DNA of 64,000 nt, from contig JAJTUP010000005.1 of the NCBI GenBank assembly GCA_021399435.1, forward strand, positions 992,001-1,056,000, read 5' to 3'. This document shows positions 33,369 through 45,101 of this stretch, piece by piece (position 1 is the first letter of the stretch; each line of letters opens with the position of its first letter). This DNA is from Diaporthe sp. PMI_573. Lineage: Eukaryota; Ascomycota; Sordariomycetes; Diaporthales; Diaporthaceae. The notes beneath the pieces were generated by a model. It saw only the letters and a program-made list of their open reading frames with translations. It was not told the DNA's origin and made no database searches. A program made the translations under genes and the position numbers.

Positions 33369-33974
33369 TCAGATAGTGATGATCTTGTAATCGCCCTCAT
33401 ACTTGCCGTCAAAGACGATCTTGACGTCTAGATGAACCCAGACCTCGTTACCGTTCTTGAGGTAGAATCTGATCTCGCCGCTGGCCACCAGGAGGTCGAC
33501 CTTGAGGCCGACGCCGTCGTTGAGGTTGCCATAGATATTGCCGACATTGATGCCGGCGATGGAGATGGTCAACCCGACTTCAAAAGTGTTCGTATCGACG
33601 TAGCCGGTGACCTGGCGGAGCCAGAAGAACGGGTCAGTTAAGATGTGTTTCAGGATGGATCATCGTTGGACATGGTCAATATTGCCGTTGCTGTGGTGCT
33701 GTAAATTTCCTGCAGTGGAAGACTTGAAAAGACGTACCTTGACCGGACCGAACTCCCAGTCGATCGACTTGCGTCCCTGGTCATCTCCGGGGGGCAGGTT
33801 GCGGACAAGCTCAACCTGCTTGGCCTCCCAGATGTTGGCGCCCTTCTCTGGGGGCGAGAGGGCAACGATGGCACCTGTGTGGGGAATCTGTGATCAGTAC
33901 CATACCCCCCACCATACTTTTCAAGGGTTTACGGCCAGAGGTAAAATATACTCACCAACATTTTGCTCAGCCAT
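33369..33974 (-). CDS. Small (132 aa) beta-rich protein of unknown function
   Basis: Three exons on the minus strand: 33974-33956, 33874-33738, 33611-33369. Introns are 81 and 126 nt, and the phases (1, then 0) join cleanly. There is no signal peptide or membrane segment. The sequence alternates hydrophobic and polar residues over most of its length (GLTISIAGINVGNIYGNLND, then GLKVDLLVASGEIRFYLKNG and WVHLDVKIVFDG), which predicts an all-beta fold, possibly a small barrel or jelly roll. The N-terminal part has VRNLPPGDDQGRKSIDWEFG. I do not recognise the family with confidence; it has the feel of a small lectin- or elicitor-like fungal protein. Typical Pezizomycotina intron spacing and an intact frame suggest it is a functional gene. 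Confidence 0.75.
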
Positions 33975-35130
33975 GGTGAATGGTTGTGTGGGAAGGATGT
34001 TTACTTGTTGAGGGGAAAGTGGTTATCTAGTCCTAGGATAATGAAACAACCTGAATGTGTGTAATGCTATGATATTCTCCATCTTGGAAATTTGGGAATT
34101 CACGGCTTTATGTATTCATGTCTGTTGTCTGTAACCTCTATCCTGTCAAGTCCAACTGCAAGCATCAGCTGGTTGTTTAATTAGATACATTGGTACTGGT
34201 CACTCCTCTTTGAGCTACTATTAGGTCACCCAGCTTTCTTGCCACAGCTACTTTAAATCATGTGCAACCTCTACTTTGAGATGCGCTCAACCCCTTCTGG
34301 ATGTTTCCTCGTGTCTCATGGTTACCTCAATGGAAGTCCTGAACCTCCCTTTATCCCGTGATATGTTACAAGACAAACCAGCCGGCCGCGTCCAGCCAGC
34401 TATACACAAGTCCTGCCCTAAAGATGAAGCAGCCAAGCAAGCACTATTGAAGCTATGCCGTGCGCAACGCTGAGCATTTACCACCTCCAGCCTGTATCAT
34501 GCTCATTTCCGCACATCGAGTGAGCCGAAGGTCCACAGAGCAGTTCTCACCGCTGTAGTAGAAAGCTGAACGGCGCGAACATGACTTGTGTGTGGGCGCA
34601 GCCGTTGGGTGTCATTGCTCTTCCGAGACAAGCCGCCACACCGGTGACCATCCCTAGGTATGTTTGGCGAATGCCGTTCTTGTGGCCCTGTCAATACGCA
34701 TCTACTGGATGTGCCGCCACGGCTGCGAGCAGTGCCTCTGCTACGATGGCAACGGAGTCTCTGTATGTAGACTGCCGAGGTCGCAAAATACTAGTCACTT
34801 GTGTCTGAAACTAGATGTCGTAACGCATGTAGTAATTGCTGGCTGAGGCACACTGATCAAGCTGGGTGGGCCGACTCTGGCTGCTGTGGACCAGCTCTTC
34901 TGCGAGACGGAAAGCTCTGTCGGAAGCGAAACCCAAGAGCGACCATGTGCGAGCTTCGGGAAGGCTGTCAACATGTTTCATACGTTCATTCACGAGGCGC
35001 GACTTGTAGATAAGTTCTTAAGGTTGGCAATAGAACGACGCTTGAGAAACACCCCTCCACCTGCGCAAACTACTCTTGGTACCAATATTCAAACAAGTAC
35101 TCCACATCTGGAAGAATCAATTCGTCCACA
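33975..35130. other. Spacer between two divergent genes
   Basis: No supported gene in 1.15 kb between the minus-strand 132-aa gene and the plus-strand protease gene. It presumably contains both promoters. Confidence 0.55.
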
Positions 35131-36833
35131 ATGTCTGGTTCAAGCACAAGACTCTTTCTCCTTTGTGGCACCGATGGCCTCCAGGCAGGCCGCGGTGACG
35201 TTCCCAGCGGCAACCTTGTCAAGGACAAGGGCGGTCCGGCCCGACTGGCTGTCAACAGAAACAAGTTCTGGCCTGCTGGCAAGACGATTCACGTGCGTTT
35301 CCTTAATGGCAGTCCAATTATCCAGAAGAAGGTGAAGCTCTGGGCGCAGGCCTGGGAAGAGTTTGCCAACATCGACTTCAAGTTCATGGCCGACGACGAG
35401 GGAGCCCATGCGGATATCCGGGTCGGTTTCCAATTCAGGGGAGACAAAGGCACCTGGTCGTGGATCGGCAAGGACGCAGAAAAGTTCGTCCTCGAGCAGA
35501 AACAACCCACCATGAATTTCGGCGAACTCGACGACAACTCTACGGAGAGCGAGGTCAGCCACAGGGTCCTACACGAGTTCGGCCACGCCCTTGGTTGCGT
35601 ACACGAGCACCAAGCCAACGCGATCAAATGGAACAAGGCGCGCGTCATTTCCGATTGCAAAGCGCGGTACAAGTGGACCAAGGAGATGACACGGCAGCAG
35701 ATCCTGGATTTGGATAACTTGAAGGAATTGACCAAGTCAGACTTTGATCCCAACTCGATCATGTGCTACTGGTTTCCTCCCGAGTGGACCTTGGACAACC
35801 AATCTGCCCCTGTGAATCTGGTTTTTTCAGACAACGACAAGAGCTTTATCAACAAGATGTACCCCTTTCGCACACACAACGATGGCAAGCTTGACGTTGT
35901 TCCGGGCATTTGGCAGGGTGTGGATAACGTTGTGCCTATGAATTCAAAAGGCATCGACTTCGACCCGCCATATCTCACCCCGCCGCGGATGGCTCTCGGC
36001 ATGACGCAGCTCGACGAGGCAAACAATGCAAACATTCGCGTGCGACTTGGAGCCGAGACCATCACCGAAAAGGGGTTCATGCTCAGCATGGACACCTGGG
36101 CTGATTCGTTGATGCACAATGCCGGGGCGACATGGCTCGAGTTCCCGACACACGAGCAACACTTCCAAGGTATGAGTTACACAATAGAGCTGAGACCATG
36201 CAAACTTCAGTTCAAGATGCTAACTTCGTCTGCAAAGTGGGCTCCTATAGCACGCTCGAAGATCGCGACCTTGGAATGCTGGCGCAACCAGAACACGAAG
36301 AGACCAGCGGCAAGATTGTGCGCCGGGACGTGACGCAGATCGATTTCCCGCGAGACACATACGCAGCGGGCCAGCCTCCCAAGGTCCTGACCTGGCTGAC
36401 GGGCCTCGATCTGGGAAAAGATGCAAACTGGCGGATCATGTGCTATGCCAGAGCAATCACGGACACGGGCTTCGAACTGGTCATCGAGACGTGGGGTGAC
36501 ACCATCTGCCACAGCGCTAGCGCCTCTTGGGTGGCCCACCCTGCGGACCTGGAAAGGGTACAGAGCGGCAAGGTCAGTTCCCTTGACGTGCGGGATTGGT
36601 TTCCCCCAATGGCAAAGACCAGAGGCAAGGTCGTGTTCACGGGCGGGGAGGCGTTTGACAAGACGCCCAAGGTCTTCATTGGGATGAGTGCGCTGGATAT
36701 CGATAGCGCCAAGAAGATGAGAGTCAAGATCTTTGCGGACAGGATCAGCTCGGATGGTTTCACATGGCACGGGGAGTCCTGGGACGATAGTCTGCTGTAC
36801 TCTGTAGGAGCCGACTGGATTGCTTTCGGCTAG
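35131..36833 (+). CDS. Metzincin metalloprotease with three C-terminal H-type lectin domains
   Basis: Two exons: 35131-36169 and 36238-36833, 544 residues. The intron is 68 nt with a classic gctaac branch site. The protease domain (about 40-245) has the zinc motif HEFGHALGCVHEH (148-160) and the Met-turn SIMCYW (Met211), placing it in the metzincin clan (astacin/matrixin-like). Three repeats with the H-type lectin pattern follow at about 260-340, 375-447 and 470-543. They share GFMLSMDTWADS, GFELVIETWGDT and GFTWHGESWDDS cores, and each ends in a (A)TWLEF-, ASWVA- or ADWIAF-like strand. H-type lectins bind N-acetylgalactosamine-type sugars and usually form trimers. There is no signal peptide and no obvious propeptide, so secretion, if any, is unconventional, or a 5' exon is missing. 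A shorter intron (acceptor at 36210) also keeps the frame but would be only 41 nt. Confidence 0.9.
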
Positions 36834-38160
36834 CTGCTACCATTGCCTATGCGGAGTCTCGAATCAGCTACAGGTGTGATGACTGCCCTCGTAAAATGTG
36901 GCGAGGAGCACACGAGGGTACGTCTGAGGTGCGTGCCAAGCACTTGGTTGAGCATTCTGGACCTTACTGGTTTTTTTTTTTTTGGTTTTTTTTTTTTTTT
37001 TCATTTCACGTTCGCGGCTTCATAAAGATTGTAGCAAGAAGTCAATGCTCCGAGTCTTCCTTACAGTCAGTGTGCTGAACTGAGGGCTTCAGCTGGTGGC
37101 ACCAAGGACGAGTGGTGTGCGAACCAGGCAGGCTCTCCATATGCATCTTGCAACCTGGGGTGTTCAACGCCCACTGCTGGTGATATTGTACCCTGACTTT
37201 AACTGATCAAATAGATGTAAGGTGACGAATGATCCTCACCGCCCTGTCCTGGGTCAGGATATGCGAGATTTCCGTGAGGCCTGAATGTGATCGAGGACAC
37301 CTTATTCGCACACGGAAACGCGAGCCATGATCAGATTGAAGCTTTGCTGAGGCAATCCCCAGCAAGAATGCCTGCACATCGCCCTGGCAACACTCAACAC
37401 TCATGCGGGTGCCTCTATTGAAACCGCCCCCACGTTTTCCGTAGCTTTCAGCTGCGTGCCGTCCCGCTAGCCACAGGCTCAGGGATAGTCCAATTGGGAA
37501 TAGGTGCATATCCCGTCTGTAGGCGCGGGCAAAGGCTGGCTGGAGCCTTGACGATCTTGGCCATCTCCTCTCGGTCATGCCAGCCTGCCTTGCGAGTCCG
37601 GGACGTTGAAACGCACCCCCCCGGGCGGCAGGACATAGGTTGTGTTAGATACGGCTAGCGGGTTTCTCCAGTCAACTTGCACTCTCATATTAAATGCATC
37701 TCGCGCTCGGCGGTGTCTACCGACACTGTCCGTCCTTACCCTAACCGACCCTTTCTAAATTTAACTGCTAGCCTGGGAGTAAATTTACTTGGAAGCCTTG
37801 ATTTGGTTTTGGAAATAACTAAACCATAAGTACCTGCTAAGGCGCTAGAGGAGCCTCCTAGCTGTTCCTGGAATAATGTCCACCCCCCACCCCCGGAGGG
37901 GGGGTGGTGCGTTTCAATGTCCCATTGTGAGTATAGCAAATGGGAAGAAAGGTATTTTATCCACTGGAGACCACACTGACACACGGGTCGATTACTTTCA
38001 GCACAACGTGTAGCATAGAGACAGCTGCTTACGAATTTGTCCGTATGATCATTCCATAATATACCATAAATAGTTCAACTTGGCCGCTATCTGTTCGTGA
38101 TGTCAGAAATCGCCGACCATTATCCACAAGCTCAGTCTCGTCTCGATCTGTGTCCTCATC
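36834..38160. other. Gene-free spacer with long T runs
   Basis: No supported gene. Two T runs (13 and 16 nt, separated by GG) lie at 36971-37001. The remaining frames show no family resemblance. Confidence 0.55.
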
Positions 38161-40080
38161 ATGTTTGCGAAACTGCTCGTGTACAGCCTCGCCCACCTCC
38201 AGACTCTGTGTGCAGGGGCTGCAGCGCCACCAGCCCTGAACCTGCCCTGGGGAGTATACCAAGGCCAACCTATGAAGGATGATTCCAATGTAGGCAATTC
38301 AGACCGATGGGGACATGCTGACTGACTGCCTGAGCCTCTACTAACGACTTGAGCAGATCTATCTATTTGAAAACGTCCGCTTCGGTGCCAACCCGGTGCG
38401 ATTCGGCGCTCCGACTTTGCCGACGTGGACAAACACCAGTATCCAGCCCGTCAGCGATGGACGCAACTGTATCCAAATCGACCCGAATGAGGCCGACAAC
38501 GCACCAGGTGGTCACAACCCTGTCGATACCCCCGATGACCAGGTCACCAAGCAGGGCGAGGACTGCCTATTCCTCGACCTCTACGCGCCAAAGGCCGCAT
38601 TTGACTCCACCCAGGTGAAGCCTATGCCGGTGGTTGTATGGTTCTATGGCGGCGGGTTCGCGTTTGGCAGCAAGAACCAGCTAGGTCCTCTGTACACTGG
38701 CCGGTCAGTCATCACGGCAAGCAAGTACAAGACAATTTTTGTTGCTGGCAACTACCGCGTTGGTGCTTTTGGCTGGCTTTCGGGAGACTACATGCAGAAG
38801 TATGCCCAGCCAAACGCGGGCCTGTACGACCAGGCTCTTTTGTTGCAATGGGTACAGAAGTACATTGGTCAAGTCTCGGGCGATGAGTCTCAGGTTAGTG
38901 CCTGGGGCGAGTCTGCCGGCGCCGGGTCTATTCTCCATCACCTAATTCGCGAAGACGGTGCTGTAGATCCCACATTCAAGACTTTTGCTGTTCAGAGCCC
39001 GGCGTTTGAATGGGCCTGGGACAATAGACCGATGGGCAAGTTGGACCAGGTCTATCAGAACTTTTCGAGTCTTGCAGGCTGTGGCTTGGCCTTTGATCTT
39101 GACTGCTTGCGGGAGTCTAAGAACCTGACGGCGGCGAACCAGGAGCTCTTCAACACTGTCAGACAGACTGGTTTGTTCCCAATTGGACCAGCTGTGGACG
39201 GCAAGTGGGTCACCACGATTCCTACCATTTCGTTTGCCCGAGGTCAGTCATGGACACTCTCCGCTGAGTACGGTATATGTTGGCTAACACCGAATCCTCA
39301 GGTAATTATTGGAAGTCCTCCATCCAGTCAACCATTGTCTCGCACTGCCTGAACGAGACTGCTTCCTTCACCCCGTCTTGGGTGACTTCGTCCGACACGT
39401 TCGCCGCGTTCCTCAACATCGTCCTCCCGGGAGCCAAACTCGAGTCTCAACGCCAGCGGATAGCCGCCCAGTACCCCTGCACCGCATCCCCTTATTACGG
39501 CGACTATCGGCTATGCATCGCGACCGTGATCCGCGACGCTAGCTTCACCTGCAACACCCGCGACCTGTACTCCGCATACCCGGACATGGCGCACATGATG
39601 CAATTCGGGTTCCCGACTGCCTTTCATGCCGTGCACGCGGCGGACCTAGTGGCCCTGTTCGCCAACAACTACGAGGAAGCCGTGGACATCCTACAGAAGA
39701 ACCGTGTTCCCTTCCCGGGCCCTGAGCTCTTTGCTAACCTGCTAATCGACACACACGTGGCGCTGGCGTACCAGACATACTTCGCATCCTTTGCGCTGTC
39801 GGGTGGCGACCCGAACACACTCGAGATGCCGCAAGTCCCGAACGGGAATCCGCCAACGTGGCCCGTCGCAGACGGTAGTAGCGGGGACGAGCTGAGAAAA
39901 GTGCTCACAGTGCAGAATCCCAGCGGCCAGCCTGCGTTCGTGCTCGGCCAGGCCGACGACAAGAACTCGAAGAAGGCGTGTAACTTTTGGACCGAGATTG
40001 CTGAGGAGGTTGTTGCAACGCAGAAGGCGACGGATGTGGTTGAGGATGGAGAGAAGCGGGTATATTCTAATGAGCTGTAA
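38161..40080 (+). CDS. Secreted type B carboxylesterase/lipase
   Basis: Three exons: 38161-38289, 38357-39242, 39302-40080, 597 residues. Introns are 67 and 59 nt; the first ends after a tactaac branch site. A signal peptide (LLVYSLAHLQTLCAGA) starts the protein. The alpha/beta-hydrolase landmarks of the type B carboxylesterase family are all there: the oxyanion loop YGGGFAFGS (GGGF at 141-144), the nucleophile elbow GESAGAGS with Ser229, and a C-terminal histidine in HAADLVALF (His450). EDCLFLDLYAP is the usual family signature before the oxyanion loop. The enzyme should hydrolyse carboxylic esters outside the cell. The substrate (lipid, cutin-like ester, sterol ester or pesticide-like ester) cannot be told from sequence. 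Confidence 0.93.
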
Positions 40081-40451
40081 AGGAAATATGTCTCGTCGCC
40101 CTTGGGTATGGACTATTTGTATTCTTTGAGTTCCTCTCCTAAGCTGGAACGGCAATAAGTGTCCTATAAGGACAAGGAACAATGTGTCTTGTCGACGATA
40201 ACAGTGGGATTCGCTATACAAGGCTTTAAACAGTGACTTTCCAATCTACTTCTGCAAACCAATGTTCTGTTAGATGCCATTATTTCGCACTATGAGTCTT
40301 AGTATTGAGCCGTGCCTATTTGCGCCGGCGCTGTTAACAAGCTCTCAACCCGTCAAGGTCGAAGCTATCGCGAGACACGAGCTGTGATACCAACATACAC
40401 ATATTAAGTGATTTTGTATCCCTACTCAAGACCCACTCCAGAAACTTCATC
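40081..40451. other. Convergent 3' spacer
   Basis: This 371-bp spacer separates the 3' ends of the carboxylesterase (plus) and the first Pth11-like gene (minus). No gene is seen; it should contain both polyadenylation regions. Confidence 0.6.
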
Positions 40452-41995
40452 TCACTTTCTACTAGTAGTCACATCCTGTTGCGGATTCTGCCCCGCCTCC
40501 CCCAACATTCTTTCCTCACTCTCAGTCAACGCCGTAATATGGTACAGCGACGGCCGCTCACGACCTCGCTGCCCTTCCCCAATGCCACCATCATGCGCAT
40601 TCTGCAGCTCGACGCTGACTGGCTCACCCGACTGGCTGATGTGCTTGCCGCTGAACCACCTTCGAAATGACACCGAGCCAGACAACCAAGACCGAAACTT
40701 GGTCGGAAAGAGTGTGAAACCCGCCTGGATGACAGGACTCAACATCGGCAGGTTGGTTGTTACTACGGCCACAAAGGTCTCGCGCACCGCCCAGGAACCA
40801 GCCAGTTGGGCGCCATTCATGTTATCCTAAGGGTGATATGAAGAGGTAAGTTGATCGAGTACATTTTCGTAAGATTTAGTTGAGGGGGGGTCTAATATGA
40901 TTGGAAGACGTTGCAAGTACACGGTTGAATGAATAACGGGAGCAGTAAGGGCACTCACTGTGACGATATAAATGCATCTAAGGATGCCGGCCATTGTAAC
41001 AAAGATCCCCCCGGAGAAACAGAAAAGCAAAGCAGCCTTTTTAATGCGCGAGACTCTTGATTTCCACAGCAACGGCAGCGGAATGCTCATCAAATAGAGA
41101 TCCGTCAACACGTTAAATACTAAGGTCATGAAAATGTCGATGCGCGAGACTGCGGGTTGACAATAATTGCCCGGGTCTGGATGGATCTGCCAATTCTTCT
41201 TGAATGGGAGACCGCACCCAAAAAGGATGCCGAATAAGACTGCTAGCCATGTTGAAACGATCAGGACGAAGCCGATGTAGATCTTCACATGGAAGCCCTC
41301 CAGTCCCGCGGTCAATCTCAAGTAGAAGCTGCACATGCATGCTTTCAAAATCCTGGAGCACAAAGATTAGTGTAAACTGCCCAACTGCGTCAATCTTTGG
41401 GACCAATGTTCATATGACTTGATAAGTACCAAAGAAGGAACGTGTAGCTCGACCATCCGGCAAGCTGGGTTTTGGAGCCATTGACACTAATTGGTATATT
41501 ATGATCAGCCAAATACACAGAAGCAACCGACAATTAAGGCACAGCAAGCAGTCTTACCGCAAAGAAAACTCGGGATCATTCGGCTGAAGCGCCTCCCGTT
41601 CCTCATCTGTCATTGCATTGTTGGCAAGGCCGAACCACCAGGCCCCGACGCTGTATGCAAGAAATGTTTCCGCCGAGTACACCACCTGGGCCAATTTAGC
41701 AGGTGACTTAGAAAACAGACTGCAGAAGCAAAGCTTCCAACATACTGCTGCGACGAGTATCAGGTAGTCATCTGCCTGGAAGTTGCTGAAGCCGGCACAT
41801 TGTTTGTACCTCAGGAACGTTCGCAGCCCTGTAACAGCGAGTCCCACGCCTAGCAGGGTAAATACCTCGGTCTACAAAAGACTTCTTTTAGTCACTACCA
41901 GCACAAGAGCCACAGAATATCCTTGGAAGCTGCGATATAATAGTAGTATGCGGGTTGTGATTAGGGAATCAGCATACCGTGAAGGAATCACTCAT
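40452..41995 (-). CDS. Rhodopsin-domain integral membrane protein (Pth11-like GPCR)
   Basis: Six exons on the minus strand: 41995-41978, 41871-41746, 41685-41558, 41486-41430, 41352-40959, 40826-40452, 365 residues. The membrane helices include EVFTLLGVGLAVTGLRTFLR, a DDYLILVAA segment (the conserved DD that opens the second loop), SSYTFLLWILKACMCSFYLR, VKIYIGFVLIVSTWLAVLFG, and MTLVFNVLTDLYLMSIPLPL with ALLFCFSGGIFVTMAGILRC. Conserved Cys and the NYCQP motif before helix 5 fit the fungal rhodopsin/Pth11 family. The soluble C-terminus (from GAQLAGSWAVRETFVAVVTT to the end) carries the family's RETFVAVV-TNLP stretch and a polar tail. Such proteins sense surface or chemical cues and, in some pathogens, control infection structures; most have no known ligand. 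The first exon is only 18 nt, so the start is the least certain part. Confidence 0.88.
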
Positions 41996-43095
41996 TCCCA
42001 CGATCAGCCTTGGTGCGGCGATACTATCATTTGATTAATGGTAGAGGATATTAAAAATAGGGGAGGACACAAGATAAAAATGTAGTCGAGAAATGATATA
42101 AACCAGCTGCCATGGTCGCGTCCTGGTCGTGGCCTCGATGGTTTGTATGTACACGCACGTGGTCTGCTCCGAGCAGACGCATGTACTCCACCCGTCACAC
42201 CAGCAATGTGAAATATGCTGCGACGCGGTATTGCTTCAGAAGGATGCAAAATGCCAGGTATTTCCGGCCCGAATGCCCCAGTCGGCGGGCTCGGTTAAGC
42301 ACACTTAGACCCAACAGGTCTGTTGGCTGCAGGTCTGCGATGGGTTCCGTAAGCTGCACCAATAGCGGTGCGGCCCGGGTCCACCAAAGATCCTCACCGG
42401 TATCAGGGTCTGATTACACAAGGACTGGAAAGGGACATGGTATTATTTCACTTGCATTCATACTCTTGGCTTCAAGGAGACCCAAGCAGGCTGGCATCGG
42501 AATCTCCATGCATTGGTCCAGCAACTCAGAATGTGCCAACCGCTGAGGTGGCCTCAGATGCTCTGTCAAGGTGGCGAAAGAGTACATTGGACGCGATCAA
42601 CTCATCGAGGCGGTGGAAACGCGCTCTTTGGGTTGAGAATACGGGCGTCCTTTCGTATGCGGCTGTTGGCAGGCAGACTGGCAAGCTCCGGTCCCTGGAC
42701 AGAATCTGCACCAGGCACCGTCACTTGAGCATTCAGGGACCGTCGATCGATATGTAACTTGTCAATCAGACTAAGTGAGTTACATGCAGCCACCCATGCC
42801 GCAAAACATAGTGCTCCACCCCAGCCACGGAAAATGAGCGGGGTATATAACCTCTTTTGGATAGTGTCAAGTCTCACAGCCATACTAGGGGCACTCGCCC
42901 CCGACACGATCCAAGAAATATTTGATCCGAGTGTCGGAGGCACACTTATAATCAAGTCGATCCACGCGGCGGGATGCTTGGCACCAATCCTTCTCAACCC
43001 CCAAGTAAAATTCGTCAGAGGTACAGCGGTTGTGTCTTTCATCCGCAAATCCTCAACACACTCGAAGTCTTAAGCTTTCCAAACCCCAGGAGAGA
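41996..43095. other. Spacer between the Pth11-like gene and the flavin monooxygenase
   Basis: A plus-strand frame ending at 43073 looks partly protein-like and is listed separately. On the minus strand, about 42230-42440 gives a Leu-rich open stretch (LLVQLTEPIADLQPTDLLGL) that may be a relic, but I cannot name it. Otherwise nothing is supported. Confidence 0.45.
42834..43073 (+). CDS. Doubtful small membrane protein
   Basis: An ATG frame of 79 codons starts MSGVYNLFWIVSSL and has two hydrophobic segments (FWIVSSLTAILGALA and SIHAAGCLAPILL) separated by TIQEIFDPSVGGT. It ends only 22 bp before the ATG of the flavin monooxygenase, so it would overlap that gene's leader or promoter. No family is recognised and a different minus-strand frame is open over the same bases. 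It could be a small gene, the decayed end of one, or chance. Confidence 0.25.
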   Translation: MSGVYNLFWIVSSLTAILGALAPDTIQEIFDPSVGGTLIIKSIHAAGCLAPILLNPQVKFVRGTAVVSFIRKSSTHSKS

Positions 43096-45101
43096 ATGGA
43101 GGAAGCAGACCTTGTGATCATAGGCGCGGGTAAGTGCATACAATTATCCGTTGTACGCCATGTAATTGAGGACAAGTCCTCCAGTGGCAAGCCCGCGGCT
43201 CTCTTTTTCTTGGACAGGCAATCAGTTGAATTGACAAAATGGGATTCTAGGTTGGGCAGGTATAGCTGCAGCCAAGACCTTTCACCAGCTTCAGCCTTCG
43301 AAGTCTCTAGTCATCCTCGACTCAAATCAGTCTCTGGGTGGGACATGGGCTACGGAGCGCCTCTATCCAGGCCTCAAGACCAATAACCAGCTGGGGACGT
43401 ACGAGTATCCCGATTTCCCCATGAGCACAGATGTCTTTGGCGTAAACCCTCGGGAGCACATCCCTGGCCAAGTGGTTCACAATTATCTGGAGAAAGTTGC
43501 CGAGAAATTCGGCATCGCAGACAAGATTCGTTACTCGACGCGGGTCGTCTCTGCGGAGCAGAACAACCCTTCGGGCGGTTGGATTGTGAAGAGCGTCAAG
43601 GGAGTGGGTGGATCTTCAGAAGGCGTCGAGTCAACTATTTTGGCCCGGAAGCTTATCGTTGCGTCGGGTCTTACTTCAGAGCCTTTTTTGCCGTATTTTG
43701 AAGGGCAATCTTCGTTCGGCAAGCCAATCTTCCACGGAAAGGACTTCGCTCAACACGCCGATACAGTCGAGACGACCCAGCGGGTGACGGTCCTTGGAGG
43801 CGGCAAGACGGGATGGGACGCCGTCTATGCTCACGCCAGCAAGGGCGTGCATGTGGACTGGGTCATCAGGGAATCCGGCCATGGTCCTGTGTGGATGTCA
43901 CCCCCTTTCGTGACGCCACTGAAGAAATGGTTGGAGAAGTTGGTGATGACGAGGGCTCTGACTTGGTTCAGTCCTTGCTCTTGGTGCGTAATTTTCTGTT
44001 GAGCTTGTCGTTCTTTTCCCCGTGCACAGTTGAACTCGGCGAAACGAGCTTCAGAGCTGACCGTGCTGTGACACTAGGGGCGACGCAGATGGTTACTCAC
44101 GTATACGCGGGTTCCTCCACGGTACTGCCATTGGACGTCTCATCACCAATGCCTTCTGGTACATCTTAGGCAACGACGTAACGACTCTCAACAACTTCAA
44201 GTCCCACCCCGAAACAGCCAAGCTCCAGCCATGGAGTCACCCGATGTTCGTAGCCTCAAGCTTCTCCATCTACAACTACAAAACCGACTTCTACGAGCTG
44301 CTGAGGAACGGCACGGTCAAAGTACACATCGCCGACATCACATCCCTAGGATCTGAAGGCATCGTCAGACTCTCAAACGACACGGAAATTAAGACTGATG
44401 CTATGATATGCGCAACGGGCTGGAAGTCGACGGCCCCAATCAAGTTCCTACCCGAGGGTATCGAGGCTGAATTGGGCGTTCCTCATATCCCCTCACCGTC
44501 CGAACCCAACGATCTGGTCGAGCGAGCGGATAAAGACATTCTGTCCCGTTGGCCGCGTCTGCGAGATCCACCGGTGCAAAACAAGAATTTCGTGCCTTTC
44601 ATAGAGCAGAAGGGAGTTGTCGCCACTTCTGAAGGTGATAAAAAGGCCTCAAATCTGACGCCATGGAGACTCTACCGCTTCGTCATCCCCTCGTCACCGT
44701 CCTTGGTCCGCCGCCGCGACATCGCCTTCGCGGGCATGATGATGAACTTCAACATCCCAACGAATGCGCACGTGCAGTCACTGTGGATCCACGCCTACTT
44801 CCTTGGCCGCGGACTTGCCCTACCGAATGTCGAGGATGACGTGGAGAGAAACAGAATGCAGTACGAGACCGTCCTGCATAGTAGGTTCGGAAAATGGCGA
44901 TATACCGCTGGCCAAGGAAGTCATTTCCCAGACCATGTATTCGATGCGCAGCCATACATTGATCTGCTGGTGGGCGACTTGGGCTTGCAGAAGCACCGTA
45001 AAGGTGGTATGCTCAAGGAGATGTGGGAGCCATATGGACCGCAGGACTATGTGGATGCCGTGGATGAATGGAAGCAGAAACACCATATTAGTGAGCTGTA
45101 G
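43096..45101 (+). CDS. FAD/NADPH-dependent flavin monooxygenase (FMO-like)
   Basis: Three exons: 43096-43129, 43251-43983, 44078-45101, 596 residues. The FAD-binding Rossmann motif GAGWAG (11-16) is split by the first intron. LGGTWATERLYPGLKTN is the family's flavin/substrate-contact segment. The NADPH-binding motif is LGGGKTGWDAVYA, and DAMICATGWKS is the ATG-containing C-terminal motif of FMO and Baeyer-Villiger-type enzymes. An FHG-x-DFAQH stretch resembles the FMO fingerprint (F-x-G-x3-H). Catalysis: NADPH- and O2-dependent oxygenation of a nucleophilic N, S or carbonyl centre of a small molecule. The substrate is unknown. It sits between a Pth11-like receptor and a 5S rRNA gene and has no obvious pathway partners nearby. 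Confidence 0.9.

Noticed and set aside
9841..45101. A secondary-metabolite cluster built on the P450, GMC relic, esterase and flavin monooxygenase
   Set aside because: No polyketide synthase, NRPS, terpene synthase or prenyltransferase is present, and the enzymes are separated by housekeeping genes such as eEF3.
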